A stretch of 35,746 nt of DNA. Origin: Actinomycetota bacterium. GTDB taxonomy: Bacteria; Actinomycetota; Thermoleophilia; Gaiellales; Gaiellaceae. This document shows positions 15,371 to 25,306 of the stretch, piece by piece (position 1 is the first letter of the stretch; each line of letters opens with the position of its first letter). The stretch covers positions 1-35,746 of the forward strand of contig VAXG01000105.1 in assembly GCA_005883355.1 (NCBI GenBank), given 5' to 3'. The notes beneath the pieces were generated by a model. That model was not told where the DNA came from. It was given only the letters and a program-made list of their open reading frames with translations, and did no database searches. The translations under genes were made by a program, and so were the position numbers.

Positions 15371-16305
15371 CACGGCCCCTTCGGAGTCCGCTTGTTGGTG
15401 ATCAACGCCGTCACCGCATCGAGCGCCGAGAAGTCGACGTAGGGGTCGATCTGGATCTGCTTGTAGAGCGCGGTGTCGCTCTGGCCGACGTGCGTGACGA
15501 CGCCGATCGGAATGCCTCCCGGGAAGAGGGACGGGTATTGCTTCGACTGTGTGCCGGCGGTGACGATGACGTCGCCTTCCTTCACGTTCGCCTCCTTGCG
15601 CACGAAATCGAGCACGAGGGAGCCCTGGCCCTGACCGTGGCGGACGAGTCCATTGGCGCTGGTCGTCTGGTCGAGTGCCGGAACGGCGCTGTTCTCGTCG
15701 GTCAGCAGCGTCACCTGTGCCGCGCTTCCGGTGACGTCCGTCACGCGACCCACCAAGCCGTAGTTCGTGACGATCGGCGTGTCCTGCTTGATGCCGGAAT
15801 CGGAGCCTGCCGCGATCACGACCTGCTGTACGAACTCGCTTGCCCACGAGATGATCCGCGTGTTCACCGGCGTGTAGTCGACCGGGAAGCGCGGGCTGTC
15901 GATGAACTTGAGCTGGCTGCGCAGAACGCGGTTCTGCTCGAGTGCGGACTGGCCGAGCAGCTCCTTCTGGCGCAAATCGTTCACCTGTTGCTTCAGGCGC
16001 GAGTTCTCGCGCTTCACGTGCACGAGGCTCGCGAAGTAGCCGTAGCCGTCCCTGAACGGGCGGGCGACCCGCTCGGCGGCCACCTCGAATGGGCGGAGCA
16101 CGGTCGCCCCGGCGCCCTCCACGCGGTGGACGGCGCCTCCCGATCCCGCGCGGAAGGAGATCGTGATCAGCACGAGCGAGAGCAGGACGAGGACGCCGAC
16201 AACGGCTCGGCGCCTGAGCGTCGAGCGGCTGCGGGAGGGAAACGGCTGGGGTCTCGGTCTCGGTACGGACGAGCCCAGGACCGCGCTGACGCGGTTGCGA
16301 GGCAC
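15370..16305 (-). CDS. mreC: Rod shape-determining protein MreC
   Basis: The 311-aa protein has a basic cytoplasmic start, one membrane helix (about 33-50), a coiled coil (about 95-128, VKRENSRLKQQVNDLRQKELL) and two beta-barrel domains with the MreC signatures DSGIKQDTPIVTNYGLVGRVTDV and SLFPGGIPIGVVTHV. It links MreB inside the cell to PBP2 outside. The start is GTG 16305. The 135-bp gap to mreB holds a double-hairpin repeat. Confidence 0.95.
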   Translation of the reverse strand: MPRNRVSAVLGSSVPRPRPQPFPSRSRSTLRRRAVVGVLVLLSLVLITISFRAGSGGAVHRVEGAGATVLRPFEVAAERVARPFRDGYGYFASLVHVKRENSRLKQQVNDLRQKELLGQSALEQNRVLRSQLKFIDSPRFPVDYTPVNTRIISWASEFVQQVVIAAGSDSGIKQDTPIVTNYGLVGRVTDVTGSAAQVTLLTDENSAVPALDQTTSANGLVRHGQGQGSLVLDFVRKEANVKEGDVIVTAGTQSKQYPSLFPGGIPIGVVTHVGQSDTALYKQIQIDPYVDFSALDAVTALITNKRTPKGP

Positions 16306-16315
16306 GAGAGCGACC

Positions 16316-16436
16316 TAGGTTAGCTGGGAATGCGGCGAGGGTCCTCGGACTTGCGGATGTGTGCCGGACGGACGGCCGGGCGAAGCCCGTCCGTCCTCTA
16401 ACGGCGCCGCCAAGTCGGCACCTTCGTAGGTTAGCT
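16316..16436. repeat. Double-hairpin repeat between 10-bp direct repeats, mreB-mreC gap
   Basis: Perfect direct repeats TAGGTTAGCT stand at 16316-16325 and 16427-16436. Between them lies a 101-bp segment. Hairpin A has stem GGACGGAC (16366-16373) with GTCCGTCC (16389-16396) and inner GGGC-GAA-GCCC. The linker is TCTAAC. Hairpin B is GGCGCCG-CCAAGT-CGGCACC (16403-16422). The left arm CGGACTTGCGG (16346-16356) is an imperfect inverted match of part of B. This looks like a small inserted element with a target duplication. It would also be transcribed as an RNA structure between mreB and mreC. Confidence 0.65.
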
Positions 16437-16440
16437 CGCT

Positions 16441-17505
<1,065 letters not shown>

Positions 17506-17514
17506 TCAACGGGC

Positions 17515-18111
17515 TCAGCCGAAACCGTAGACCCCGGAAAAGCGCTCGGCGAGCAGTCGGACGAGCAGAGCGGCAGGGAGCCCGACGACGTTCAGATAGT
17601 CGCCCTCGATCGAGTGGACCAAAGCCGCGCCGCGACCCTGGATCGCGTAGCCCCCGGCGCGCCCTTCCCACTCGCCGGTGGCGACGTAGGAGCCGAGCTC
17701 GCGCGGAGCCAGCTCGCGGAACGCCACCCGGGTCGCCTCGTACTCGATGTCTTCCCACCCCGGCGTGAGCAGGCAAAGCCCCGAGACGACGACGTGCGTC
17801 TTACCGCTCAGCTCCTCGAGCATCTCCTCCGCATCCGAGGCGTTCGCCGGCTTGCCGAAGATCCGGCCCTCCAGCACGACGGCGGTGTCGACACCGACGA
17901 CCGGCCGGTCTTCGGCGATGTCGGCAACGGACCGAGCTTTCCCGCGCGCATGCTCGCGCACGATCGACAGCGGATCTGCGCCGGTTGACGTCTCCTCGTC
18001 GTACGTCGGCGCGACGACCTCGAACGGGATGTGCAGCTGCTCGAGGATCACTCTGCGCTGCGGCGACGTCGACGCGAGCAGCAACGGTGGCGACGGCGGT
18101 GCGTCAGCCAC
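17515..18111 (-). CDS. maf: Maf-family nucleotide pyrophosphatase
   Basis: Maf proteins hydrolyse non-canonical or modified nucleoside triphosphates. The 198-aa protein opens with PLLLASTSPQRRVILEQL (Maf signature), has VGVDTAVVLEGRIFGKPANASDAEEML as the second conserved block and ends with GRAGGYAIQGRGAALVHSIEGDYLNVVGLP. The start is GTG 18111. It stands just before mreB, a common place for maf, and overlaps the extended methyltransferase frame by 8 nt. Confidence 0.95.
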   Translation of the reverse strand: MADAPPSPPLLLASTSPQRRVILEQLHIPFEVVAPTYDEETSTGADPLSIVREHARGKARSVADIAEDRPVVGVDTAVVLEGRIFGKPANASDAEEMLEELSGKTHVVVSGLCLLTPGWEDIEYEATRVAFRELAPRELGSYVATGEWEGRAGGYAIQGRGAALVHSIEGDYLNVVGLPAALLVRLLAERFSGVYGFG

Positions 18112-18985
18112 GCTTCGGATTTGCGGGGCCGCGGTTCGGTGTCGAAGCGACGTCAGCCCGTGCGGAGGACGGCCGACCAGGCGAAGCCCGGTCGGCCTCT
18201 AAGCGGCGTCGCCGAGTCGACGCCTTGCGTGCGACCCAGACTTCGTCGGCAGGCCACTTTCGCGCCCAGTCCGGCGTGACGTACTTGTAGTAGCTGTGCG
18301 TCTCGGCATCCGGCCGCGCGAAGAGCTCGACGAGGCGCTCGATTTCGAAGCCGTTCGCGCGCAGGAGATCGATCCAGTCGCCGTGACCAAGCTGGAACTC
18401 GACTTCGCCCGTGTCGGGCCACTCGACCTTGCGCAGCCCGAGTTGAGGTCGGACGAGCTGCTCGCCCACACCGTCCATGGTCATGCAGAGCGCGCAGACG
18501 ATCGAATTGCAGAGGAAGATCAGGCGCCCGCCCGGTCGGAGCAGTCGCGCCGCCTCCGGAATCCAGCGATACGGGTCGGCCCAGAGCGAGGCTCCGTACT
18601 CGGAGTGGACCACGTCGAACGACGAATCCGGGAGCGGCACGTCCTCGCCGATGGCCTCGATCAGCGGAAACTCGATCCCGGTTTCCTCCTGCAGCCGCCG
18701 CGCGGTCGCAAGCTGCGCCGGAGTGGGATCGACGCCGACGACCCGGGCACCGCGGCGCGCCAGCCATGCGGAGAAGTAGGCGGTGCCGCAGCCGAGCTCG
18801 ACGATGTCGAGGCCGCTGACGTCGCCGAGGAGGTTGAGCTCCGATTCGGGCGTCTCGAACACACCCCACGTGATCTCATCCTGCGCCCAGGCGCGGGCCG
18901 CGGAGGCGTCGGTGTATTCGGTGTTCGCGCGAGTCCAGTTCGCGACGTTCTGCTGAACGTACTCGGGCCGGTCAGACGAGCTCAT
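18104..18985 (-). CDS. Class I SAM-dependent methyltransferase with a repeat-derived tail
   Basis: A Rossmann methyltransferase: motif [21 protein letters not shown] (61-80), [11 protein letters not shown] (82-92), then [19 protein letters not shown] and [13 protein letters not shown]. The substrate cannot be inferred. The family-like part ends near DEVWVARKA (residue 255). The last ~38 residues ([22 protein letters not shown]...) are read from a double-hairpin repeat and the region before maf, so the original stop seems to have been lost. The ATG 18985 overlaps the end of ndk by 14 nt, so it belongs to the ndk operon. Confidence 0.88.
   Translation of the reverse strand: MSSSDRPEYVQQNVANWTRANTEYTDASAARAWAQDEITWGVFETPESELNLLGDVSGLDIVELGCGTAYFSAWLARRGARVVGVDPTPAQLATARRLQEETGIEFPLIEAIGEDVPLPDSSFDVVHSEYGASLWADPYRWIPEAARLLRPGGRLIFLCNSIVCALCMTMDGVGEQLVRPQLGLRKVEWPDTGEVEFQLGHGDWIDLLRANGFEIERLVELFARPDAETHSYYKYVTPDWARKWPADEVWVARKASTRRRRLEADRASPGRPSSARADVASTPNRGPANPKRG
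18171..18224 (+). repeat. Double-hairpin repeat inside the methyltransferase 3' end
   Basis: Hairpin A is GGCCGACC (18171-18178) with GGTCGGCC (18190-18197) around a GGCGAAGCC core. The linker is TCTAAGC. Hairpin B is GGCGTCG-CCGAGT-CGACGCC (18205-18224). All stems are perfect. It matches the mreB-mreC copy in layout and in the linker, although the stem bases differ. Confidence 0.7.
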
Positions 18986-19391
18986 CGTCCGAGAACCAGA
19001 GTGCGACCTCGCGCTCGGCGGATTCCGGAGAGTCGGAACCGTGGACGAGGTTGTCCGGCATGGAGCTCGCGAGGTCACCCCGGATCGATCCCGGTTCGGC
19101 ATCGGCTGGGTTCGTTGCGCCGATCGTCTTGCGCAACGTCGCGATAGCGCCCTCCCCCTCGACGACGAGCGCGAGGCTCGGCCCGGAGGTGATGAACTCG
19201 ACGAGCTCGCCGAAGAACCGCTTCTCACGATGCTCGGCATAGTGGGTCTCACCCAGCGTGCGGTCGACGTGGATCAACTTGCCGGCGCGCAGCGTGAGGC
19301 CACGGCGCTCGATGCGCGCAAGGATCTCGCCGGCGAGCTTCCGCTCGACCGCGTCAGGCTTGATCAGGATGAGTGAGCGCTCGACCGCCAT
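18972..19391 (-). CDS. ndk: Nucleoside diphosphate kinase
   Basis: NDK balances nucleoside triphosphate pools by phosphate transfer through a histidine. The 139-aa protein begins [21 protein letters not shown], contains [17 protein letters not shown] and ends with [20 protein letters not shown], where His117 is the phosphorylated residue. Its length is typical. It lies 12 bp after the zinc-ribbon membrane-protein gene and overlaps the methyltransferase start. Confidence 0.97.
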   Translation of the reverse strand: MAVERSLILIKPDAVERKLAGEILARIERRGLTLRAGKLIHVDRTLGETHYAEHREKRFFGELVEFITSGPSLALVVEGEGAIATLRKTIGATNPADAEPGSIRGDLASSMPDNLVHGSDSPESAEREVALWFSDDELV

Positions 19392-19403
19392 GGGCGGACG
19401 AGT

Positions 19404-19925
19404 TTACTCGGCGCGTCGCCTGCGCCTGGGCGGTCTGACTTCGAAGGTCGGGAAGTCGACCGCCGACGGCTCGACCGGTGTCTCGCAGTACGGGCATACC
19501 TGCCAAAGCGCCTCGAGGGGCGCCTTGCAGTTGACGCAGGCCTGCTTCAGCTTCGTCGTGCAAACCGGACACACGAGGAACTCGTTCGAGACCTCGGCTC
19601 GGCACACCGGACAGTAGAGGTCGCGCCTCGAGAGCCGCTCCTCCATCGCCTTGATCTCGAGCTCCCGCTCGCGCACGTCCTCGAGGTACTCGGGCGGACG
19701 GAAGAGCATGTAGACGAGCGCGCCGATGTAGGGAATGACGAGGCCGATCGCGACCGCCGTGGCGATCAGGACCGGGTCCTCGATCCGGCGCTTGGCGTCC
19801 TTGTAGACCCAGTAGCCGACGGCGAGCCAGAACGCGATCAGGAAGAAGAAGAGCAGGTTGCGAATGACCTGCCACGTTCCCGAGTGGATGAAGTCGTGGA
19901 TGCCGCTGAAGGTGCTGGCGATCAC
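19404..19925 (-). CDS. Membrane protein with double zinc ribbon
   Basis: A 173-aa protein from GTG 19925. Two membrane helices (about 21-41 and 52-73) are followed by a charged helix (YLEDVRERELEIKAMEERLSRR) and two zinc ribbons: CPVC...CPVC and CVNC...CPYC (about 104-150). The tail RPPRRRRRAE is basic. It may be a membrane-tethered adaptor; no catalytic motif is seen. In Streptomyces I recall a small DUF4233 membrane protein in this folC-ndk position; this one looks unrelated. The start overlaps the stop of the preceding 37-aa gene (GTGA). Confidence 0.85.
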   Translation of the reverse strand: MIASTFSGIHDFIHSGTWQVIRNLLFFFLIAFWLAVGYWVYKDAKRRIEDPVLIATAVAIGLVIPYIGALVYMLFRPPEYLEDVRERELEIKAMEERLSRRDLYCPVCRAEVSNEFLVCPVCTTKLKQACVNCKAPLEALWQVCPYCETPVEPSAVDFPTFEVRPPRRRRRAE

Positions 19926-20035
19926 AGAAGGATTCTTCCTATTACGTAGCCGGCAAGAAACGCGAGTCCGACGATCGCCGCCAACACGAACGCCGCGAAG
20001 GCGAAGACGATCAGCCTGTCGCCAACGTTCGCCAT
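19922..20035 (-). CDS. 37-aa single-helix membrane protein
   Basis: A short frame from ATG 20035 begins MANVGDRLIVFAFAAFVLAA, crosses the membrane once and ends GYVIGRILL. It starts 25 nt inside the end of folC and stops in a GTGA overlap with the next gene. Tight overlap on both sides, a clear membrane helix and normal codon use support a real gene. No function is known; it may act with the double zinc-ribbon membrane protein. Confidence 0.6.
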   Translation of the reverse strand: MANVGDRLIVFAFAAFVLAAIVGLAFLAGYVIGRILL

Positions 20036-21120
20036 CGTACGCTCTCATCCTTGGCCAGATCGGCCAGGAGGTAAAGGGACCCGGTGACGAGGACCGGCTC
20101 GCCGAGGGCACGGGCATGCCGTAGGGACTCGGCCGGGTCCTCGAGCGTCTCGACCTGAGCGAAGAACGGCGCCGCGCGCTCGGCCAGGTCCGCGGCCGAA
20201 AGGGCGCGCTCATTGCTCGAGGAGGTGGCCACGAGCCGGTCACCGAGAACGGAGAGGGCCGCGAGCATCCCATCGACGTCCTTGTCCGCGAGAATCGAGG
20301 CGACGACGACGTAGCGGGCGGTCGGCAACCGGGGCAGGAGATACCCGAGCCCGGCGAGATTGTGTGCGCCGTCCCAGATCTCGAGCGGGTCCTCGCCGAG
20401 CCGCTCGAGACGGCCCGGCAACTGGACGTCGACGTGCCCGTCGACCGGACGCCCGAGGAAAGCTTCAGCAGCCGCAAGGCCGAGCGCGAGGTTGCTGGGG
20501 CCGGCGATGACGACCTGTGCGGCTCCGTTCTCGCGCGCAAGGGCCTCCCACTCCGGCTCGCCCAGCACAACGGTGGCGCCCGGTTGCACGACCGCGAGCT
20601 TCTCCGCGGCGATCGCCTCACGGTTCGTGCCGAGCACCTCGGTGTGCTCCAGCGCGACGTTCGTCACCACCTGCACCGGCGAACGGAGGACGTTGGTCGC
20701 ATCGTGGCGCCCGCCGAGCCCGGCCTCCACGGCCGCGACGTCGACGCCGGCGTCTGCGAACTCCGCAAGTGCGGCAGCTGTCAGCACCTCGAACTGCGTC
20801 GCGTTTAGACGCTCCGCGTCGGCGCGCACGCGCTCGATCGCCGCTTCGAAATCAGCCTCTTCGCCGCGCACGCGGATTCGCTCGCTCCAGCCGCGGACGT
20901 GGGGCGAGAGGTACGACCCGACAGACACCCCGGCCCCTGCGAGCAGCGCTTCGATCGTGCGAGTCACCGTCGACTTGCCGTTCGTCCCGACGACGTGAAT
21001 CGATGGATACCGAAGCTGCGGATCGCCGAGATTTGCGAGGAGCGCCTTGATCCGCTCGAGCCCGAAGCCGTCCTTGGGCCACGGGCTCAGAGACTCGACA
21101 TAGTCAACGGCTGATGGCAT
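20011..21120 (-). CDS. folC: Folylpolyglutamate synthase / dihydrofolate synthase
   Basis: FolC adds glutamate to dihydropteroate and folates with ATP. The 369-aa protein has the P-loop IHVVGTNGKSTVTRTIEALL (41-60; most family members have GTNGKGS, here a Thr replaces the second Gly region as GKST), SYLSPHVRGWSERIRV, VEAGLGGRHDATNVL, and IWDGAHNLAGLGYL in the C-terminal Mur-ligase domain. It is slightly short for the family. The ATG 21120 has GGGAG 4 nt upstream and overlaps the valS end by 17 nt. Confidence 0.94.
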   Translation of the reverse strand: MPSAVDYVESLSPWPKDGFGLERIKALLANLGDPQLRYPSIHVVGTNGKSTVTRTIEALLAGAGVSVGSYLSPHVRGWSERIRVRGEEADFEAAIERVRADAERLNATQFEVLTAAALAEFADAGVDVAAVEAGLGGRHDATNVLRSPVQVVTNVALEHTEVLGTNREAIAAEKLAVVQPGATVVLGEPEWEALARENGAAQVVIAGPSNLALGLAAAEAFLGRPVDGHVDVQLPGRLERLGEDPLEIWDGAHNLAGLGYLLPRLPTARYVVVASILADKDVDGMLAALSVLGDRLVATSSSNERALSAADLAERAAPFFAQVETLEDPAESLRHARALGEPVLVTGSLYLLADLAKDESVRWRTLATG

Positions 21121-23512
21121 CGAGCTCCCGCCTATAGCGCGCGAGCTTCTCGCGCTCTGCCTCGACAACCTCGGCGGGGGCGTTCTGCGTGAAGCGATCG
21201 TTCGCGAGCATTCCCTCTGCGCGTGAGATCTCTTTCTGCAACCGCTCGATCTCTGCGGCTGCGTTGCCATCGCCCGAGCCCTCCGCGGGCTTCACGACGG
21301 CGTCGAAGATCCGCCGCTCCTCGCCTTCGAGCTTCGGCAACACACCGCTGCGCCGAAACATGACCGCCGCTTCCTGCACCTCGGTGAGTGCACCTGCCTC
21401 CGCCTCGTCGCCGGCCACGGGCCAGGGGGCCACGATCAAACGCGTCTGTCGCGCGGGAAGACTCGACCAGATCTCTTCGGTGACGTGAGGCAGCGCAGGG
21501 TGCAGGAGCTCGAGCAGCCGCTCCAGCGCCGCGACCGCGGTGGCGCGCGCATCCTCGTCTCCTTCGTAGAGGCGCCCCTTCACTGCCTCGGCGTACCAGT
21601 CGCAGAAGTCGTCGAACGTGACGTGATAAAGCTCGTCGACCACGTGAGAGAAGTCGAACTCGCCGAGCAGTCGCTCGACTTCGCGTTGCGTCTGCGCGAG
21701 CCGGGCGAGGATCCAGCGCTCCTCGACGGTGCGCGGACGTTCTTCAGGCGCAGCGCCCTCCGAAGCCTGGAGAATCAGGCGAGCCACGTTCCACAGCTTG
21801 TTCGCGAGCTTTCGTCCCTCCTCGATCGCGCCTTCCGAGAAGCGGACGTCTTGCGAGGATGCCATCTTCATCAGCCCATAGCGCGTGGCGTCCGCGCCGT
21901 AGGTCTCGATGGCCGCGAGCGGATTCATGCCCGTCCCGAGGCTCTTCGACATCCGCCCGCCGGTCGACGCATGCACGGTCGAATGGATGACGACGTCATG
22001 AAACGGAACGTCGCCCATCATCTCGAGCCCGCTGAAGATCATCCGGTTCTCCCAGAGTCGGATGATGTCCCGCGCAGTGGTGTTCAGATCGCCCGGGTAG
22101 AAGGTCCGCAGGTCCTCCGTGTCCTCCGGCCAGCCGAGCGTCGCAAAAGGCCAGAGCGCCGACGAGAACCACGTGTCGAGGACATCGGTCGACCGCGTTA
22201 GCTCGTGCGACCCGCACTCGACGCAGGCTTCGGGCTCTGTCTCTGCGACGGTGATGTGCCCGTCCGGGCACTCCCACACGGGCAGCTGATGACCCCACCA
22301 GATCTGGCGGGAGATGTTCCAGTCCGGCGCTTCCTCGAGGGACTGAATCGCGAAACGGTGCTGAGATTCCGGGTGATAACGGACGCGGCCGGAACGGAGC
22401 GCCTCGAGTGCCGGCTTTCGCAGCTCGTCCATCGAACACCACCACTGCAGAGAGATGCGTGGCTCGATGCGAGTCTTGCAGCGATCGCAGACCGCCACGG
22501 TGTGACGGAACGACTCGCGCTTCTCCAGTTGGCCGTGCTCCTTCAGCCACTCGAGGACGCGCGCGTCGGCATCGTCCTGTATCAAACCCGCCAGTTCGCC
22601 GGCTTCCTCGTTCATCCGTCCGTCCGGTCCGATCACCGTGATCTCGGGCAGACCGTGGTCGCGACCGATCTCGTAGTCGAGCGGGTCGTGGCCCGGCGTG
22701 ACCTTGAGTGCGCCCGTGCCGAACTCACGCTCGACGCGTTCGTCGGCGATCACGGGCACCCGGCGGCCGACTACCGGAACGATCACCTCGCGGCCAACGA
22801 GGTGCCGATACCGCTCGTCCTCTGGGTGCACGGCCACTGCCACGTCGGCCAGGATCGTCGCCGGTCGCACCGTTGCGATCGTGATGTGACCGTCGCCGTC
22901 GGCGAGCTGGTAGCGCACGTAGGTCAGGGCATCGTCGACCTCCACGTGAGCGACCTCGAGGTCGGAGAGCGCGGTCTGGTGAAACGGGCACCAGTTGATG
23001 ATCCGGTTCGCGCGGTAGATCCACCCCTTTCCATAGAGGTGGACGAAGAAGCGCATCACGGCACGGACGTACGCGTCGTCCATCGTGAACCGCTCGCGCC
23101 GGTAGTCCATCGACGCGCCGATGCGCCGGAACTGGAGCATGATCTTGCCGCCGTATTCGCGCAGCCACTCCCAGACACGCGCTTCGAAGGCCTCGCGGCC
23201 GAGATCCTGCCGGGTCTTCCCTTCCTCGGCGAGATGCTTCTCGACTGCATTCTGCGTCGAGATGCCGGCATGGTCGAAGCCGGGCTGGAAGAGGGTGTTG
23301 TACCCCTGCATGCGACGCATGCGGACGATCGTGTCGGCGAGGGACAGCTGCAGCGCGTGGCCCATGTGTAAGTCGCCCGTCACGTTTGGCGGGGGATGTG
23401 CGATCACGAAGCTCTCGCGCGACGGATCCGGGTCGGCGTTGTAGTGGCCCTCGATCTCCCAGGTGCGCTGCCAGCGCTCCTCGACGCCTTCGGGCTTGTA
23501 GAGAGATTCCAT
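21104..23512 (-). CDS. valS: Valyl-tRNA synthetase
   Basis: ValRS charges tRNA-Val and edits mischarged threonine. The 802-aa class I enzyme has PPPNVTGDLHMGHAL with HMGH as the HIGH motif (49-52), the CP1 editing domain, and RMSKSLGTG as the KMSKS loop. Cys pairs (CDRCKTR, and CPDGH with CVECGSH) probably bind zinc. DVLDTWFSSALWPFATLGWP is a family signature. It ends in a short coiled coil (AEIERLQKEISRAEGML). At 802 aa it is shorter than E. coli ValRS, mainly in the C-terminal part. It leads the folC-ndk-mre block. Confidence 0.97.
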   Translation of the reverse strand: MESLYKPEGVEERWQRTWEIEGHYNADPDPSRESFVIAHPPPNVTGDLHMGHALQLSLADTIVRMRRMQGYNTLFQPGFDHAGISTQNAVEKHLAEEGKTRQDLGREAFEARVWEWLREYGGKIMLQFRRIGASMDYRRERFTMDDAYVRAVMRFFVHLYGKGWIYRANRIINWCPFHQTALSDLEVAHVEVDDALTYVRYQLADGDGHITIATVRPATILADVAVAVHPEDERYRHLVGREVIVPVVGRRVPVIADERVEREFGTGALKVTPGHDPLDYEIGRDHGLPEITVIGPDGRMNEEAGELAGLIQDDADARVLEWLKEHGQLEKRESFRHTVAVCDRCKTRIEPRISLQWWCSMDELRKPALEALRSGRVRYHPESQHRFAIQSLEEAPDWNISRQIWWGHQLPVWECPDGHITVAETEPEACVECGSHELTRSTDVLDTWFSSALWPFATLGWPEDTEDLRTFYPGDLNTTARDIIRLWENRMIFSGLEMMGDVPFHDVVIHSTVHASTGGRMSKSLGTGMNPLAAIETYGADATRYGLMKMASSQDVRFSEGAIEEGRKLANKLWNVARLILQASEGAAPEERPRTVEERWILARLAQTQREVERLLGEFDFSHVVDELYHVTFDDFCDWYAEAVKGRLYEGDEDARATAVAALERLLELLHPALPHVTEEIWSSLPARQTRLIVAPWPVAGDEAEAGALTEVQEAAVMFRRSGVLPKLEGEERRIFDAVVKPAEGSGDGNAAAEIERLQKEISRAEGMLANDRFTQNAPAEVVEAEREKLARYRRELDAISR

Positions 23513-23588
23513 CTCGCGCGCGATCGTAGCCTCGCTTCCGAAGCGACTCAGGGGGCGGGTGAGGTCACGCTGCGACTATGGAGGGAGT

Positions 23589-25271
23589 CTATCGCCCGGC
23601 CGCGTAGCCCTGCATCCCGCGCGGATTCGCGGCAGCACGGAGTTGGCCGTCCGCTTTCTGGACGGCAGTTACGCGCCCGAGGGACCAGTCCGGCTGAATC
23701 GTGACCTCGTGGCCCCGCGCACGCAGATCGTCGATCACCGACCGAGGGAACCGCGCCTCGAGTTCGAGTGACCGCGGCACGAACGCGCGTGGGTAGAAGG
23801 AAGAGATCAGGTGGTCGGTGTGGAACTCGGGCGCGTCGATCGCCTCCTGCAGGTTCAGCCCGCGATCGACATGGCGCAAGAAGACGTGAAAGCCCCACTG
23901 CTCCTGCTGGTCGCCACCGGGGGTGCCCCAGGCGAGCCAAGGCGTCCCCTCGCGAAGCGCGAGGCCGGGCGACAGCGTCGTACGCGGACGCGCGCCCGGA
24001 CGGAGCGACGACGGCAGACCTTGCTCGAGCCAGAACATCTGGGCCCGCGTTCCGAGCGGCCAGCCGAGGTCCGGGATCACCGGCGAGCCATAGAGCCAGC
24101 CACCGCTCGGGGTGGCGGAGATCATGTTCCCCCACCGGTCGACGACGTCGACATGGACGGTGTCGCCTCGCGCCGGCTCCCCCGCTCCTGCCATCTGCCC
24201 GGCCTCCACGAGAGTCGGGAGACGGCCCATGCCCGGCTCGTACGCGGATGACGCCTCGGCACCGATAAGGGCGCGCCGTTTGTCGTTGTATTCGCGAGAC
24301 AGCAGCGTCTCGAGCGGAACGTCCACGTCACCGTAGAGCGCATCGCGGTCGGCAAACGCGAGCTTGGCGCACTCGATGACGACATGGACGAACTCGGCTT
24401 CGGAAAGCCCGCCGACGTCGAAGCCCTCGAGCAGCGCGAGCTGTTGCAGCGCAACCGGCCCGGAGCCCCATGGGCCCGTTTTGCAGATCGTCGTCTCGCC
24501 GTACTCGTACGAGGCAACCGGTTCGAACGTCGCGCGCCAGGCGGACAGATCGCCACGCGTGAGCAGACCTCCTTCCGCCTCGCAGAAACGATGAATCTCC
24601 TTGGCGACGAAGCCTTCGTAGAAGAGCTCCCGCGCGCGCTCGATCTCCCGATCGCGAGAGCCGCCGGCGGACTCCTCGACGATCCGCCTGTAGGTCGCCG
24701 CCAGGCCTGGATTCCGGAATTGCGTTCCGAGCTCGGGTACCGGCAGGTAGAGGCCGGCCGACGCAGGCCAACCCGCGATCAGCTCGGCTTGGCGCGCGAT
24801 CGCAATGCGCATGCCTTCGACGACCGGGAAGCCGTGATCCGCGTAGTCGATCGCGAACGCGAGGACATCGGCGAGCGACCACGTACCGAATTCCTGCAGC
24901 AACAGGAGCCAGCCGCCGAAAGCACCGGGAACGCAGGCGGCAAGCACACCGGTGCCCGGAACCAGGTCGTAGCCCAGGTCGCGGAAGCGCTCGATCGTCG
25001 CCGCAGCGGGAGCGACTCCCTGGCCGCAGAGCGTCAGTGGCTCGCCTCGCTCGACCGCGTAGAAGAGCGCAGGGACTTCTCCACCCGGCCCGTTCAGGTG
25101 CGGCTCGACGACCTGCAGCGTGAAGCCGGCCGCAACGACCGCGTCGAACGCATTTCCGCCGCGCTCCAGAACCGACATGCCGGCAGCCGAAGCGAGCCAG
25201 TGCGTCGACGCGACCATGCCGAACGTTCCGCGTAGCTCCGGTCGCGTCGTGAACCCGCCCACGCGCGACAT
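23589..25271 (-). CDS. Gamma-glutamyltransferase family protein
   Basis: An Ntn-hydrolase that is made as one chain and cuts itself before a catalytic Thr; it cleaves gamma-glutamyl bonds such as those in glutathione. The 560-aa protein has MVASTHWLASAAGMSVLERGGNAFDAVVAAGF near the N terminus, GPGGEVPAL, and GDTVHVDVVDRWGNMISATPSGG, where Thr371 is the likely nucleophile at the start of the small subunit. No signal peptide is seen, so it may be cytoplasmic, like the YwrD-type enzymes. ATG 25271 lies 4 nt after a strong hairpin. Confidence 0.9.
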   Translation of the reverse strand: MSRVGGFTTRPELRGTFGMVASTHWLASAAGMSVLERGGNAFDAVVAAGFTLQVVEPHLNGPGGEVPALFYAVERGEPLTLCGQGVAPAAATIERFRDLGYDLVPGTGVLAACVPGAFGGWLLLLQEFGTWSLADVLAFAIDYADHGFPVVEGMRIAIARQAELIAGWPASAGLYLPVPELGTQFRNPGLAATYRRIVEESAGGSRDREIERARELFYEGFVAKEIHRFCEAEGGLLTRGDLSAWRATFEPVASYEYGETTICKTGPWGSGPVALQQLALLEGFDVGGLSEAEFVHVVIECAKLAFADRDALYGDVDVPLETLLSREYNDKRRALIGAEASSAYEPGMGRLPTLVEAGQMAGAGEPARGDTVHVDVVDRWGNMISATPSGGWLYGSPVIPDLGWPLGTRAQMFWLEQGLPSSLRPGARPRTTLSPGLALREGTPWLAWGTPGGDQQEQWGFHVFLRHVDRGLNLQEAIDAPEFHTDHLISSFYPRAFVPRSLELEARFPRSVIDDLRARGHEVTIQPDWSLGRVTAVQKADGQLRAAANPRGMQGYAAGR

Positions 25272-25275
25272 CCTA

Positions 25276-25297
25276 GGGGCGCCGCGCACGGCGCCCC
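25276..25297 (-). terminator. Strong GC hairpin between FAD-oxidase and gamma-glutamyltransferase genes
   Basis: GGGGCGCCG and CGGCGCCCC form a perfect 9-bp stem with a 4-nt loop, 10 nt after the FAD-oxidase stop and 4 nt before the gamma-glutamyltransferase start. There is no T-tract. It could be a terminator or could hide the start codon region in RNA. Confidence 0.45.
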
Positions 25298-25306
25298 ACG
25301 GATGAT

